Positions 35,635 through 44,380 are shown, counted from the stretch's first letter. The stretch: 64,000 bases of DNA from Clostridia bacterium (GCA_910574475.1 CAJTAT010000001.1:558001-622000); one strand, 5' to 3'. Numbers and translations: made by a program. The notes: a model not told the origin generated them from the letters alone.

Positions 35635-36387
35635 TCAGCCGCAGTACATTCCTCCATTCACACTGATGGCCTCTCCGGTAATAAAATCAGTGTCATCCTG
35701 TGCAAGGAATACAACCGCTGTGGCGATATCCTCTGCATGTCCCAGCCTTCCTACAGGAATCCGGCTTTCCAGCTCCGAGATTTTCTCCTTAGTCCACTGC
35801 CTGATAATAGGAGTTTCAATGGTTCCCGGGCAGACTGCATTTACCGTGATACCTGTGCCTTCTTCTGCCAGCCTTCTGCTCATCCCATATGTCAGAGATA
35901 ATATTCCTCCCTTGGATGCCACATAAGACATGCCGGAGGCGTAAGAACCCATCTGTCCTGCCACAGAAGAAATATTGATAATACGGGGATGGTCTTTTTT
36001 CTCCAGATAGGGAAGCGCCTTCTGCATGCAGAAAAACACACCTCTTAAATTCACGGACTGCACCATATCCCACTCTTTCTCCGTGATTTCCCGTATCGGT
36101 GTGGAGAACAGGATTCCTGCATTGTTAACCAGGATATCAAACCCTCCAAAAGCTTCCTCAGCGGCCGCAAACATTTGCTCAATACTATCGACAGAGGCCA
36201 CATTTCCATAGATCCCTATGCTCCTCGCCTCTTCATTTGTCAAAAGTTCCGCCTGCTTTTTTGCCTCATCTTCGTTAATGTCTGCAAGTACCAGATTCGC
36301 TCCTTCTGCTGCCATAGCTTTTGCAATTGCCAGCCCAATCCCCTGTGCTGCTCCGGTAATCACTGCAGTCCTGCCTTTTAATCTCAT
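35635..36387 (-). CDS. Short-chain dehydrogenase/reductase
   Basis: 250 residues. It has the cofactor motif TGAAQGIG (about 11-18), NNAG (about 88-91), catalytic Ser in NISSVAG and YVASK (Tyr/Lys), then GGILSLTYGM and a C-terminal VNGGMYCG. This is a classical SDR of the sugar or polyol dehydrogenase type, NAD(P) dependent. It is second in the block 2 operon after the zinc dehydrogenase gene, so two oxidoreductases of different families act in the same pathway. Confidence 0.9.
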   Translation of the reverse strand: MRLKGRTAVITGAAQGIGLAIAKAMAAEGANLVLADINEDEAKKQAELLTNEEARSIGIYGNVASVDSIEQMFAAAEEAFGGFDILVNNAGILFSTPIREITEKEWDMVQSVNLRGVFFCMQKALPYLEKKDHPRIINISSVAGQMGSYASGMSYVASKGGILSLTYGMSRRLAEEGTGITVNAVCPGTIETPIIRQWTKEKISELESRIPVGRLGHAEDIATAVVFLAQDDTDFITGEAISVNGGMYCG

Positions 36388-36431
36388 CCTTCTCTTACCT
36401 TCTTCCCTTTTATTCCATACAAATACAGTTT

Positions 36432-37457
36432 CTAGTCTCCAAATTTCAAAAGAACTTTCAGCATTGTCCCTGGGTTGGCATCAAACTCTGCGAAAGCTTG
36501 TGCTGCATCCGTATATGCATATACATCAGTTACAATTTTATCCAGCGGTATGCTGCCCGTCTTTACTAGATCAATCAGCTCTTCAAAATCTTTTTTCAGA
36601 GCGTTTCGGGAACCAACAATCGTCAATTCTTTCTTCTGGATTACTGTAAAGTCAAAGTCAACACTTTTCTTTCCGACTCCGATCTGCACTACTCTGCCGC
36701 CAAAAGCTACGGCGTCTATACAATCTTGAAAAGTACTGGGAAGCCCTACCGCTTCAATCGTTACGTCAAAGCCCTTACCTTCCGTAATTTTCTCCATGTT
36801 TTTCTGGAAAGCTTCGCTCCCGTCGTTCCAAATACCTCCATTTAGTCCAAAGGTTGTCACTGCATAATTCAATTTGTGCTCTGAGACATCTGCAATGTAA
36901 ACTTGCGCCCCCTTCGCCTTGGCCGATGCCGCCGCCAAAACGCCAATCGTCCCTGCTCCTACTACCAGAACCCGCTCGCCAGGCTGTATCTGTGCTCTGG
37001 ACACGCCATGGTAGCTAATGCAAAAAGGTTCCACTAAGGCCAGCGTCTTGGCCGGAAGCCCTTTTCCATCATAAATTCTCTCAATGGGCATCACAAGATA
37101 CTCAGAAAAAGCCCCTTCCCTCTGTGCTCCCATGGTCTGATTATGTATACAGCAGTTTACAAGTCCTTTTTCGCAAGAATAGCAGTTTCCACAATTAAAA
37201 TAAGGATTACAGGTTACAATCATTCCCTTTTTTAGTCCCCTGTCATTCTCCTCAATCTCCACGATCTCTGCGGAAAACTCGTGTCCTGGTATTCTGGGAT
37301 AAGAAACATAGGCAAATGTTCCGCGGTAGGTTCCCAAATCACTGCCACAGATTCCCCCATACAGTACTTTTAGCAATGCTTCGCCTTTCTGGGGGATTGG
37401 AAGCGGTATTTCTTCAGTCTCAACTTTTCCAGGCGCCAGTATTTTTATCGTTTTCAC
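36432..37457 (-). CDS. Zinc-dependent alcohol dehydrogenase, first gene of block 2 operon
   Basis: 341 residues of the medium-chain family. The catalytic zinc site is GICGSDLGTY and GHEFSAE, the structural zinc site CGNCYSCEKGLVNCC and the cofactor motif GAGTIGVLA. Close relatives include galactitol, sorbitol and RspB-type dehydrogenases. It is expressed from a perfect TTGACA/TATAAT promoter about 70 bp upstream, with an overlapping palindrome, divergent from the GntR gene at 37710. Confidence 0.87.
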   Translation of the reverse strand: MKTIKILAPGKVETEEIPLPIPQKGEALLKVLYGGICGSDLGTYRGTFAYVSYPRIPGHEFSAEIVEIEENDRGLKKGMIVTCNPYFNCGNCYSCEKGLVNCCIHNQTMGAQREGAFSEYLVMPIERIYDGKGLPAKTLALVEPFCISYHGVSRAQIQPGERVLVVGAGTIGVLAAASAKAKGAQVYIADVSEHKLNYAVTTFGLNGGIWNDGSEAFQKNMEKITEGKGFDVTIEAVGLPSTFQDCIDAVAFGGRVVQIGVGKKSVDFDFTVIQKKELTIVGSRNALKKDFEELIDLVKTGSIPLDKIVTDVYAYTDAAQAFAEFDANPGTMLKVLLKFGD

Positions 37458-37517
37458 CCAGTATTCCTTCTTTCCCTAATTTTCGTTGATTATTGTATTC
37501 TTTGTTATATTTATTGT

Positions 37518-37553
37518 TGTATACATTATAGCTGTCACAATCTTTCTTGTCAA
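37518..37553 (-). promoter_or_regulatory. Consensus promoter of the block 2 operon with overlapping TGTATACA operator
   Basis: On the - strand TTGACA (37553-37548) and TATAAT (37530-37525) are 17 bp apart, a perfect sigma-A promoter. The palindrome TGTATACA (37525-37518) begins at the last base of the -10 box. This is the classic position for a repressor site. A degenerate second copy, ATTGTATTC, lies about 25 bp further downstream. The divergent GntR regulator is the likely ligand-responsive repressor. Confidence 0.75.
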
Positions 37554-37647
37554 CAGTCTGTACTATTTTCAGCAATATGTCTTTATTTTCTTCCTAATTT
37601 TTGTGCAAAACCCACAAACAATTTTTTACTGCTGTTCTCATTCTCGT

Positions 37648-37676
37648 TTGACAATGTTTTTACAATCTTTTATAAT
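37648..37676 (+). promoter_or_regulatory. Promoter of the block 2 GntR gene
   Basis: TTGACA (37648-37653) and TATAAT (37671-37676) with 17 bp spacing lie 34 bp before the ATG at 37710. The ribosome binding site is AGAAGAGG. Confidence 0.8.
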
Positions 37677-37709
37677 AAATAAAAATACCTACAGAAGAGG
37701 TTTAGAACT

Positions 37710-38372
37710 ATGCAGTCGCCTAAACTCAACCGAAAACAGTTTGCTTATCAAACGATCAAAAATAAAATACTGCAATGTGAATATCCACCCAACTCTTTTC
37801 TGAACGAAGAGCTCCTCTGTGAGGATCTGGGAGTCAGCCGGACTCCTGTTCGCGATGCCCTAAGCCGTCTTGAGCAGGAACATCTAATCCAGATTCTTCC
37901 CAAAAAAGGGTTTCTTGTTGCTCCTCTGTCTATTCAGGAAATTAATATGGTATATGAGGGTCGAATCCTTTTGGAGTCGTATATTTTGTCCACTTACTGT
38001 AAGGAGCTCCCAGAGGAAATGTTAGATCAGATGTACCATTTGCAGGAATCCTATTATCAGGGTATCATTTCCCATACTGGTGATATCCACTTACTTGATA
38101 ACGCTTTTCACGATGCGTTTATTTCTCGCTGTCCCAACCGCTACTTTATTCAAACGCTCCACGACATTGACAATCAAAACTGCCGGCTGCGTATTTTAAG
38201 CGGACAGGTCAGCGACAAACGGCTTTTTGCCTCCTACAACGAGCACAATGTAGTCCTAGAACATCTGACTCAGGGCAATCTCTCAGAGGCCAGGGAGGCT
38301 TTGGAGACACATCTACTCAATTCCAAGGAAGCAGCGTTCCGTACTTTTCTGAACAGTTCTGTATCTTTCTGA
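37710..38372 (+). CDS. GntR-family regulator, FadR/FCD subgroup (block 2)
   Basis: 220 residues. The recognition helix segment is LGVSRTPVRDALSRLEQE (about 41-58). The FCD domain carries EGRILLESYIL, DNAFHDAFIS (metal-site Asp/His) and EHNVVLEHLTQGN. It is divergent from the 11.6 kb block 2 operon and convergent with uxaB. It is the likely repressor at TGTATACA. Its ligand is probably a sugar acid or keto intermediate of block 2. Confidence 0.9.
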   Translation: MQSPKLNRKQFAYQTIKNKILQCEYPPNSFLNEELLCEDLGVSRTPVRDALSRLEQEHLIQILPKKGFLVAPLSIQEINMVYEGRILLESYILSTYCKELPEEMLDQMYHLQESYYQGIISHTGDIHLLDNAFHDAFISRCPNRYFIQTLHDIDNQNCRLRILSGQVSDKRLFASYNEHNVVLEHLTQGNLSEAREALETHLLNSKEAAFRTFLNSSVSF

Positions 38373-38401
38373 AAAGAATTACTTGTGCGTCCCCGGACAT
38401 C

Positions 38402-38433
38402 AAAAAAGACGGCAAGCGAACTGCCGTCTTTTT
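38402..38433. terminator. Bidirectional terminator between GntR and uxaB
   Basis: AAGACGGCA (38406-38414) and TGCCGTCTT (38422-38430) form a perfect stem with a 7 nt loop. A-rich and T-rich flanks on either side suit termination of both convergent transcripts. Confidence 0.85.
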
Positions 38434-38464
38434 AATATTCTTTTTAATATTCTTTTTAATATTC
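38429..38464. repeat. Tandem 12 bp repeat TTTTTAATATTC, three copies
   Basis: TTTTTAATATTC is repeated exactly at 38429-38440, 38441-38452 and 38453-38464, and a degenerate fourth copy runs into the uxaB stop codon. It probably arose by slippage in the terminator's T-rich tail. No function is apparent. Confidence 0.85.
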
Positions 38465-38468
38465 TTTT

Positions 38469-39941
38469 TTATTTTTCATAGACTGTCTTCATCACTGCCC
38501 GGGCCCCTTTCTCCCGCAGCAGCAGCAAATCCTCCCCCACTGCCGTCGCAAAGCCTTCTATCTGCCTCAAATCCTCTCCCCAGAAATCCTCTCTCTGGCA
38601 AGCTGCCTCCGCTAATTCCATTGGAGTATCTCCTTTATGGGCAGAAAAGAAATCGAGAACCTCCTGGGAGTCAGAAACACGACTTTTTCCATCTTCCTGA
38701 CAGCCCAAGCTATAAAATTCCAGATAGAAAGCCAGGGAGGCTGTCAGGCAAGCAGGTAGCTTCCCTGTTATTTTTGCATAATCCTTAACACTTGGCAATA
38801 TACGGGTTCTCCATTTGGACGTAGAGTTCATAGCAATATCCAACAGTGCATGGTCAATAAAGGGATTGCAGAACCGCTCCATCACAGAGTCGGCAAAGCT
38901 CACTAACTCCTCTCTGGGCAGCGTCAAGGTCGGAATAATTTCCTCATAAACTGCCTGGGTCATAAATGATCGGATGTCGGAATCCTCCATACAGTCGCGC
39001 ACGATCCTCTGCCCGGCCAGGTAGGCTCCCAGCACCATACTGCTGTGGGCGCCATTCAAAATACGCACCTTTCTCTGTTTATAAGGCTTATGGTCTTCCA
39101 CAATCAACACTGGAAGCCCTGCTTTCCGAAAAGGTAATTCCTCTTCCAGGGATTGGGGGCCTTCTATCACCCAGAAGCTAAACACCTCTCCCGTATCCAC
39201 AGCCTGATCTTCATAACCGTTCTCTTTGTTAAGCTTTTCTGCCTCTTCTGCCGGATAACCTGTCACAATCCGGTCTACCAGAGTAGAGCAGAATCTGTTT
39301 TCCTCCTGCAGCCATCTCTCAAAAGCCTCTCCCAGATCCCACTGTCTTGCATACTGAAGTACGCATCTCTCCAACACTCTGCCGTTTTCCTCAATAAGCT
39401 CACAGGGCAAGATCACAAACCCTTTCCCTGGCTGTTTTCCAAACATTTGGAATCTGGCATACAAAAACTGCGTCAATTTCCCCGGGAAGCTGGACGCCGG
39501 GCGATCCGTCAGCTCACAAGAGGGATCGTAGATAATTCCCGCTTCTGTTGTATTACTGGTAATGAACCTCAAATCTGGATTTTTCGCACACTCCATCCAC
39601 GCATCAAAGTCCCGAACCGGATTCAGGCAACGACTGACACTGCTGATCACCCGCTTTTCATTTACCTGCTTCCCCTTCTCAAAGCCTCTCCCATAAAAAG
39701 TATAGAGGCCATCCTGCCCGTTGATCCGATCCGCAGAAGCTGTCCTTGTCCCACGGGGCTGACACAACACCGCCTTGCCGCAAAAACCTGTTTTTTCATT
39801 CAGAACATCTATGTAATAGTCCACAAATGCCCGCATAAAATTGCCCTCGCCAAACTGCAGAATCCGCTCTGGCGCCGTCTTTTGCAAAAATCCCTGATAT
39901 CCCTGTTGCTCCAATACCTGATACGATAATCGTTCCATCAC
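38469..39941 (-). CDS. uxaB: Tagaturonate reductase (altronate oxidoreductase)
   Basis: 490 residues of the mannitol/altronate dehydrogenase family. The N-terminal Rossmann part has ILQFGEGNFMRAFVDY and FITSNTTEAGI. The C-terminal domain has the active-site segment KVRILNGAHSSMV (Lys, Asn, His) and FCNPFIDH. UxaB reduces D-tagaturonate to D-altronate with NADH. It is the second gene of a two-gene operon with uxaA. It connects to the UxaE-type enzyme at 7184 and to the IolO-like epimerases, both expected to yield tagaturonate. A GTG one codon before the ATG is the annotated start; either start has an AGGAGG site. Confidence 0.92.
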   Translation of the reverse strand: MMERLSYQVLEQQGYQGFLQKTAPERILQFGEGNFMRAFVDYYIDVLNEKTGFCGKAVLCQPRGTRTASADRINGQDGLYTFYGRGFEKGKQVNEKRVISSVSRCLNPVRDFDAWMECAKNPDLRFITSNTTEAGIIYDPSCELTDRPASSFPGKLTQFLYARFQMFGKQPGKGFVILPCELIEENGRVLERCVLQYARQWDLGEAFERWLQEENRFCSTLVDRIVTGYPAEEAEKLNKENGYEDQAVDTGEVFSFWVIEGPQSLEEELPFRKAGLPVLIVEDHKPYKQRKVRILNGAHSSMVLGAYLAGQRIVRDCMEDSDIRSFMTQAVYEEIIPTLTLPREELVSFADSVMERFCNPFIDHALLDIAMNSTSKWRTRILPSVKDYAKITGKLPACLTASLAFYLEFYSLGCQEDGKSRVSDSQEVLDFFSAHKGDTPMELAEAACQREDFWGEDLRQIEGFATAVGEDLLLLREKGARAVMKTVYEK

Positions 39942-39951
39942 TTATCTCCTC

Positions 39952-41436
39952 CTACAGCGTCACTCCCTGTTTAAAGATTGCCATATCATGAAAACCTGAT
40001 TTCTCTGCCTTCACCTTTTCCCCAGAAGCCACCTCCAAGACATAGTGGAACAGATTCTTCCCCGTTTCCTCGATGGTAGCTCCCTCTGCCACCGGGCCAC
40101 AGTTAAAATCGATCCAGTTCTGTTTATGCTGGCTCAGCTTTGTATTCGAGGCAATTTTAATAGTTGGAACTGGAGGGGCAAAAGGCGTTCCTCTTCCTGT
40201 CGTAAACAAGATCACATGCGCCCCCGACGCTGCTAACGCACTAGAGGATACTAAATCATTGCCTGGAGCGCTCAAAAGGTTCAATCCGCTTCCTTTTACT
40301 TTCTCACCATATTTCAAAACGCCCTGTACGGCTGCGCCGCCAGACTTTTGAATACATCCAAGAGACTTCTCTTCCAGGGTTGTAATCCCGCCTTGTTTAT
40401 TCCCCGGCGATGGATTCTCGTAAATGCTCTGATGATGCTCCATAAAATACGTCTTGAAATCATTTATCAATGCCACAGTCTGGCAAAACAGTGCTTCATC
40501 TGCACACCGATTCATCAGAAATGTCTCTGCGCCGAACATTTCCGGCACCTCCGTCAGGATTACCGTTCCTCCCTGTCTGATCAGGCAATCCGAAAACATA
40601 CCTACTGCCGGGTTTGCCGTGATCCCAGACAGCCCGTCGGATCCCCCACATTTTACGCCGACGATTAATTCACTGACCGGGACTTCTTCCCTCTGGAAAC
40701 TGCCTGCATATTCTGCAAGCTCTTTAAGAAGTGATAATGCCTCTCCAATTTCATCTTCACACTCCTGTGCTACCAGAAAGCGAACTCTCTTGGAATCATA
40801 GTCCCCCATATACTTCTTTAATTCCCCGATGCCGCTATTCTCACAGCCCAGGCCCAGCACCAGAACAGCTCCGGCATTTGGGTGTGTAATCAAATCCGCC
40901 AGGATTTGGCGGCTGTTTTCCAAATCATCCCCCAGTTGAGAACAGCCGTATGGATGCGTAAATGCCACAACTCCCTCAACACTCCCCTGTACATGACATT
41001 GCGCCTGCTTCTCAATTGCCTTTGCCACACTGTTGACACAACCCACAGTGGGAATGATCCATATTTCATTGCGCACGCCCACTTTCCCGTCTTTTCTTCG
41101 ATATCCCAAAAAGAAATCCCTGGCTTGTCCTGGTTTAACGCTTGTCTCTGTGGGACTGTAGGTATACTCTAGCAATTCCTTCAGGCCTGTCCTTAAATTG
41201 TGTGTATGTACCCAGGCGCCGTCTTCGATTTCCGTCTCTGCCAGTCCAATGGTCGCTCCATATTTCACAATCTCTTCCCCGGCCGCGATTTTCTTCAGTG
41301 CAAACTTATGGCCCTGCAAAATGTCCTCGCGCAATAAAACTTCCTGTTCTCCTACCTGTAGCTTCATTCCTTTCTGCAATGGCCGCAAGGCAACTGCCAC
41401 TGTGTCCTCTGGATGAATCTTTACAAAATCTTGCAT
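39952..41436 (-). CDS. uxaA: Altronate dehydratase
   Basis: 494 residues. It has an N-terminal SAF domain (to about residue 95) with HKFALKKI and THNL, then the UxaA catalytic part with GYRRKDGKVGVRNE, IIPTVGCVN, HPYGCSQLGDD, LGLGCENS, GGSDGLSGITANP and FTTGRGTPF. It converts D-altronate to 2-keto-3-deoxygluconate and uses iron held by conserved cysteines. The uxaB gene follows 10 nt later. KDG kinase and aldolase are not in the window. TTGACA (- strand, 41518-41513) about 80 bp upstream marks a probable promoter. Confidence 0.94.
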   Translation of the reverse strand: MQDFVKIHPEDTVAVALRPLQKGMKLQVGEQEVLLREDILQGHKFALKKIAAGEEIVKYGATIGLAETEIEDGAWVHTHNLRTGLKELLEYTYSPTETSVKPGQARDFFLGYRRKDGKVGVRNEIWIIPTVGCVNSVAKAIEKQAQCHVQGSVEGVVAFTHPYGCSQLGDDLENSRQILADLITHPNAGAVLVLGLGCENSGIGELKKYMGDYDSKRVRFLVAQECEDEIGEALSLLKELAEYAGSFQREEVPVSELIVGVKCGGSDGLSGITANPAVGMFSDCLIRQGGTVILTEVPEMFGAETFLMNRCADEALFCQTVALINDFKTYFMEHHQSIYENPSPGNKQGGITTLEEKSLGCIQKSGGAAVQGVLKYGEKVKGSGLNLLSAPGNDLVSSSALAASGAHVILFTTGRGTPFAPPVPTIKIASNTKLSQHKQNWIDFNCGPVAEGATIEETGKNLFHYVLEVASGEKVKAEKSGFHDMAIFKQGVTL

Positions 41437-41518
41437 CTGCCCTCTCCTTCTTCCTTTTGAAAATTAACACTCCCATTCACTATTCCACTATACTATCAAC
41501 TCTCTTATTGTCTGTCAA

Positions 41519-42841
41519 TTAAAACGAAATGTTCTCCCACTTTCCACTTCGATATCTCAAGGAAAAGAGAATAGCCCGAAACAGCCAGTCAATTGTCATG
41601 GCAACCCAGATTCCAAAGACTCCCCAATGGAACCTGCTTCCCAGAAGAAAGCTAAAGCCTACTCGGAAGATCCACATAGATACCATACTCACCACCAGTG
41701 TCACCTTGACATCCCCAGATGAGCGCAATGTATTTGGCAGGCCAAAAGCCAGGCTCCAGATAGTGATACAGCAAATGGCGTGATAAATTAAAATTTTTGT
41801 AGTCAGTTCGCCTGTATCCTGAGACAGATGATACGCCCTTACTATCAGTGGGCAGATAAAGATAACAATGATATTTACCAGGCACATTCCTGCATACATA
41901 TACTTCAAAAGCAACTTTGTATAGCGTTTTGCTTCGTCGTAACGCCCTGCGCCTACGCACTGAGAAACTACTGTCACAATGGCATAGCCGATTGCCATAC
42001 CCGGTATAATTTGAAACATGGCAATGTTGTTGGCTACAGCGTTGGCTGCCAAAGCGGTAGTGCCAAAGCTCGTGACAAGGCTTAACACCATGATTTTCCC
42101 AAGCTGAAAGACACTGTTCTCCAGACCATTGGGGATGCCGACAAAGCAGATCTTATGGATAATTCCTTTTTGAAACCGGAAGGTCATATCCTTTCGCAGA
42201 TGAATCTGTGTGTCCTGATTTCGAAGAAGTACTATAGCGATCACGGCTGCCAGAATACGGGAGACCAGGGTGGGAATGGCTGCTCCCTCTACTCCCATGC
42301 CAAGGCCATAGAGCAACAGTGCATTGCCGGCAATGTTCACTCCATTCATAATCAGGGATATAAGCATAGATGTTCTGGAATCACTCATGGCGCGGAAAAT
42401 CGCCGCGCCTGCATTGTACACAGCGATAAAGGGAATAGAAAATGCTGTGATCAGAAGATAAGTCCTGGCATCTGACATAACGTCCGCCTCAATTCTGCCA
42501 AATACATGGGTTAATATCCACTGATGGCCTATTAACACAAAAAGCATAATGAACACGGACGCAGCCGCAGTGAACAACACAAGCTGCTCTGCGGCTTCAG
42601 ATGCACGTTCCTTTGAACCCTCGCCTAAGCAATGGCCGGCAACAACGGCTCCGCCTGTGGCCAGGGCTGTAAATATATTAATTAGCAGCACATTGACAGT
42701 ATCTACCAGCGACACACCGGAGACTGCTGCTTCTCCCACACTGGAAATCATAATTGTATCCGCCATTCCCACAGCCACCACAAGAACTTGTTCAACTATG
42801 AGCGGAATAATCAATTTTTTCAAATCCTGCTTGGAAAACAT
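41519..42841 (-). CDS. MATE-family multidrug efflux transporter
   Basis: 440 residues with about 12 membrane segments in two homologous halves. The N-terminal VEQVLVVAVGMADTIMIS and NALLLYGLGMGVEGAAIPT segments are typical of MATE proteins. They export cationic compounds using Na+ or H+ gradients. It is a single gene between the uxa operon and spoIIID, with no sign that it belongs to the uronate pathway. Confidence 0.92.
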   Translation of the reverse strand: MFSKQDLKKLIIPLIVEQVLVVAVGMADTIMISSVGEAAVSGVSLVDTVNVLLINIFTALATGGAVVAGHCLGEGSKERASEAAEQLVLFTAAASVFIMLFVLIGHQWILTHVFGRIEADVMSDARTYLLITAFSIPFIAVYNAGAAIFRAMSDSRTSMLISLIMNGVNIAGNALLLYGLGMGVEGAAIPTLVSRILAAVIAIVLLRNQDTQIHLRKDMTFRFQKGIIHKICFVGIPNGLENSVFQLGKIMVLSLVTSFGTTALAANAVANNIAMFQIIPGMAIGYAIVTVVSQCVGAGRYDEAKRYTKLLLKYMYAGMCLVNIIVIFICPLIVRAYHLSQDTGELTTKILIYHAICCITIWSLAFGLPNTLRSSGDVKVTLVVSMVSMWIFRVGFSFLLGSRFHWGVFGIWVAMTIDWLFRAILFSLRYRSGKWENISF

Positions 42842-42911
42842 TTTTCATTCTCTCCTCATTGGTATATTTCAATCCTCTATTCTAGCGATTTCCTTTCAAA
42901 TGTCAATGGCT

Positions 42912-43169
42912 TTATACCGTCTTTTTATGCAAATATTTTTCCTTGGTAGCCATGCCACCCCGAATATGGCGCTCTGATTTGTTGACATCCAGTACAATCC
43001 GCGCCTGTCGTGCAAGAGATGGGTTAATGTGAAGCAAACGTTCCGCCACATCCTTATGTACCGTAGATTTAGAAATTCCGAACTTTTTCGCTGTTTGCCG
43101 TACTGTGGCGTTATTTTCAATAATATAGTTGGCAATATTCACAGCACGCTCTTCGATATAATCTTTCAA
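42912..43169 (-). CDS. spoIIID: Sporulation transcription factor SpoIIID
   Basis: 85 residues starting at a TTG (43169) with AAAGAGG upstream: DYIEERAVNIANYIIENNAT, then the helix-turn-helix FGISKSTVHKDVAERL and LDVNKSERHIRGGMATKEKY. This is nearly the canonical SpoIIID sequence. The upstream extension to 43238 is hydrophobic and not family-like, so the TTG start is preferred. SpoIIID controls mother-cell genes together with sigma-E, and its presence shows that the organism belongs to an endospore-forming lineage. Confidence 0.97.
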   Translation of the reverse strand: MKDYIEERAVNIANYIIENNATVRQTAKKFGISKSTVHKDVAERLLHINPSLARQARIVLDVNKSERHIRGGMATKEKYLHKKTV

Positions 43170-43236
43170 AAGAAACCTCTTTGAATACTTTTTTACATTG
43201 TATGTATTCCACAAGAGGAAAATGACTGCTGAAAGC

Positions 43237-43282
43237 AAAACTCCCTGTATCTGAATCTTTCCATCCAGATACAGGGAGTTTT
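43237..43282. terminator. Strong hairpin terminator between the foldase gene and spoIIID
   Basis: AAAACTCCCTGTATCTG (43237-43253) and CAGATACAGGGAGTTTT (43266-43282) form a perfect 17 bp stem. A and T tails flank it. Both neighbouring genes run leftward, so it ends the 43295-44380 transcript. Confidence 0.9.
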
Positions 43283-43294
43283 ATAATTCAAGTC

Positions 43295-44380
43295 CTAAAT
43301 TTCCACTGCATTTTCTACCACAAAATCAATGGTCTTATCATAAATCAGATCTGCTTCAATCAATTGGCGGCCATAGGTTTTCTCAAATTCTTCCGGGCTC
43401 CCGGCTCCATACTGCACAGACAGCTCTTTTAGCTTTTCCTGATACTCTTCTTCTGTCAAAGCAATGGATTCAGCCTCGCTGACAGCGTCAATGGCCAGAC
43501 GGCTCTTAAGCTGAAATTCTGCCAGATCTGCAACCTGCTTTTCAAATTCCTCCTCAGACATATTATTATAATAAAGAAGAAAATCCTTCAATTCCATTCC
43601 TGCAAAAGAGGCATAGGTCTCATACTCCTGGACTGTATTATTCCTCAGAGCTTCCAGATCCGACTCTGCACAGTCAAACTCTGTATCGTCAATAATCGCC
43701 TGAATGATATTATATTCTTTTTCCTCCTGAGCATTTTGAATCTTTTCCATCCTCAGGGATTCTTTCGTACTCTCCCGAAAGGCGTCAATGGAATCATACC
43801 CTGTGTTTTTCTGAACAAATTCATCATTCCATTCTGCATCTACAAATTCTACAATCTCATTGATCGTTACCTCAAAGACTACCTCTTTTCCAGATAAATC
43901 TGGATTAGGATCGTAGGGATCCGGAAATGTCAAGGGAAGATCATAGGTATTGCCTACTTCTTTTCCGATGAGCCCCTCTTCAAATCCTTCAATATAGGAA
44001 TGGGAGCCGATCGTCAGATTTGTTCCGCCCTCCTGGGTACTTCCTCCTGCAAATGGCTCTCCGTCCAGCCGCCCAACATAGTCAATGTTCACGGTATCGC
44101 CATTCTCCACTACCGTCTTATCCTCAATAGGTTTTGTGTCTGGATAAGCCGCTAAAAGACTGTCAATCTCTGCCTGTATGTCTTCCTCCGTCACCTCTGT
44201 GCTGACCGCTTTTACTTCCACGCCTTTATATTTTCCAAGTTTCACTACTTTGCTGTCAGAAAATTCGTCTTCTGTACTTGCTGTGCCCTCCTGGGAATTT
44301 TCTTCTTTTTTATTGCCGCAAGCTCCTGTCATAGCAAACAGCCCTGCAAGAGCAAGTATAAATATCCATTTCTTTTTCAT
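43295..44380 (-). CDS. Exported trigger-factor-like FKBP-type peptidyl-prolyl isomerase lipoprotein
   Basis: 361 residues. The signal peptide ends in the lipobox TGAC (Cys at about 21), with a charged linker after it. An FKBP core follows (GDTVNIDYVGRLDGEPFAGG, SYIEGFEEGLIG, DLPLTFPDPY) and then a trigger-factor C-terminal helical domain. Cytoplasmic trigger factor has no signal peptide and an N-terminal ribosome-binding domain; here that domain is reduced and a membrane anchor is added. It probably folds secreted proteins at the outer face of the membrane, like PrsA. GGAGG lies before the ATG, and a strong terminator follows. Confidence 0.87.
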   Translation of the reverse strand: MKKKWIFILALAGLFAMTGACGNKKEENSQEGTASTEDEFSDSKVVKLGKYKGVEVKAVSTEVTEEDIQAEIDSLLAAYPDTKPIEDKTVVENGDTVNIDYVGRLDGEPFAGGSTQEGGTNLTIGSHSYIEGFEEGLIGKEVGNTYDLPLTFPDPYDPNPDLSGKEVVFEVTINEIVEFVDAEWNDEFVQKNTGYDSIDAFRESTKESLRMEKIQNAQEEKEYNIIQAIIDDTEFDCAESDLEALRNNTVQEYETYASFAGMELKDFLLYYNNMSEEEFEKQVADLAEFQLKSRLAIDAVSEAESIALTEEEYQEKLKELSVQYGAGSPEEFEKTYGRQLIEADLIYDKTIDFVVENAVEI

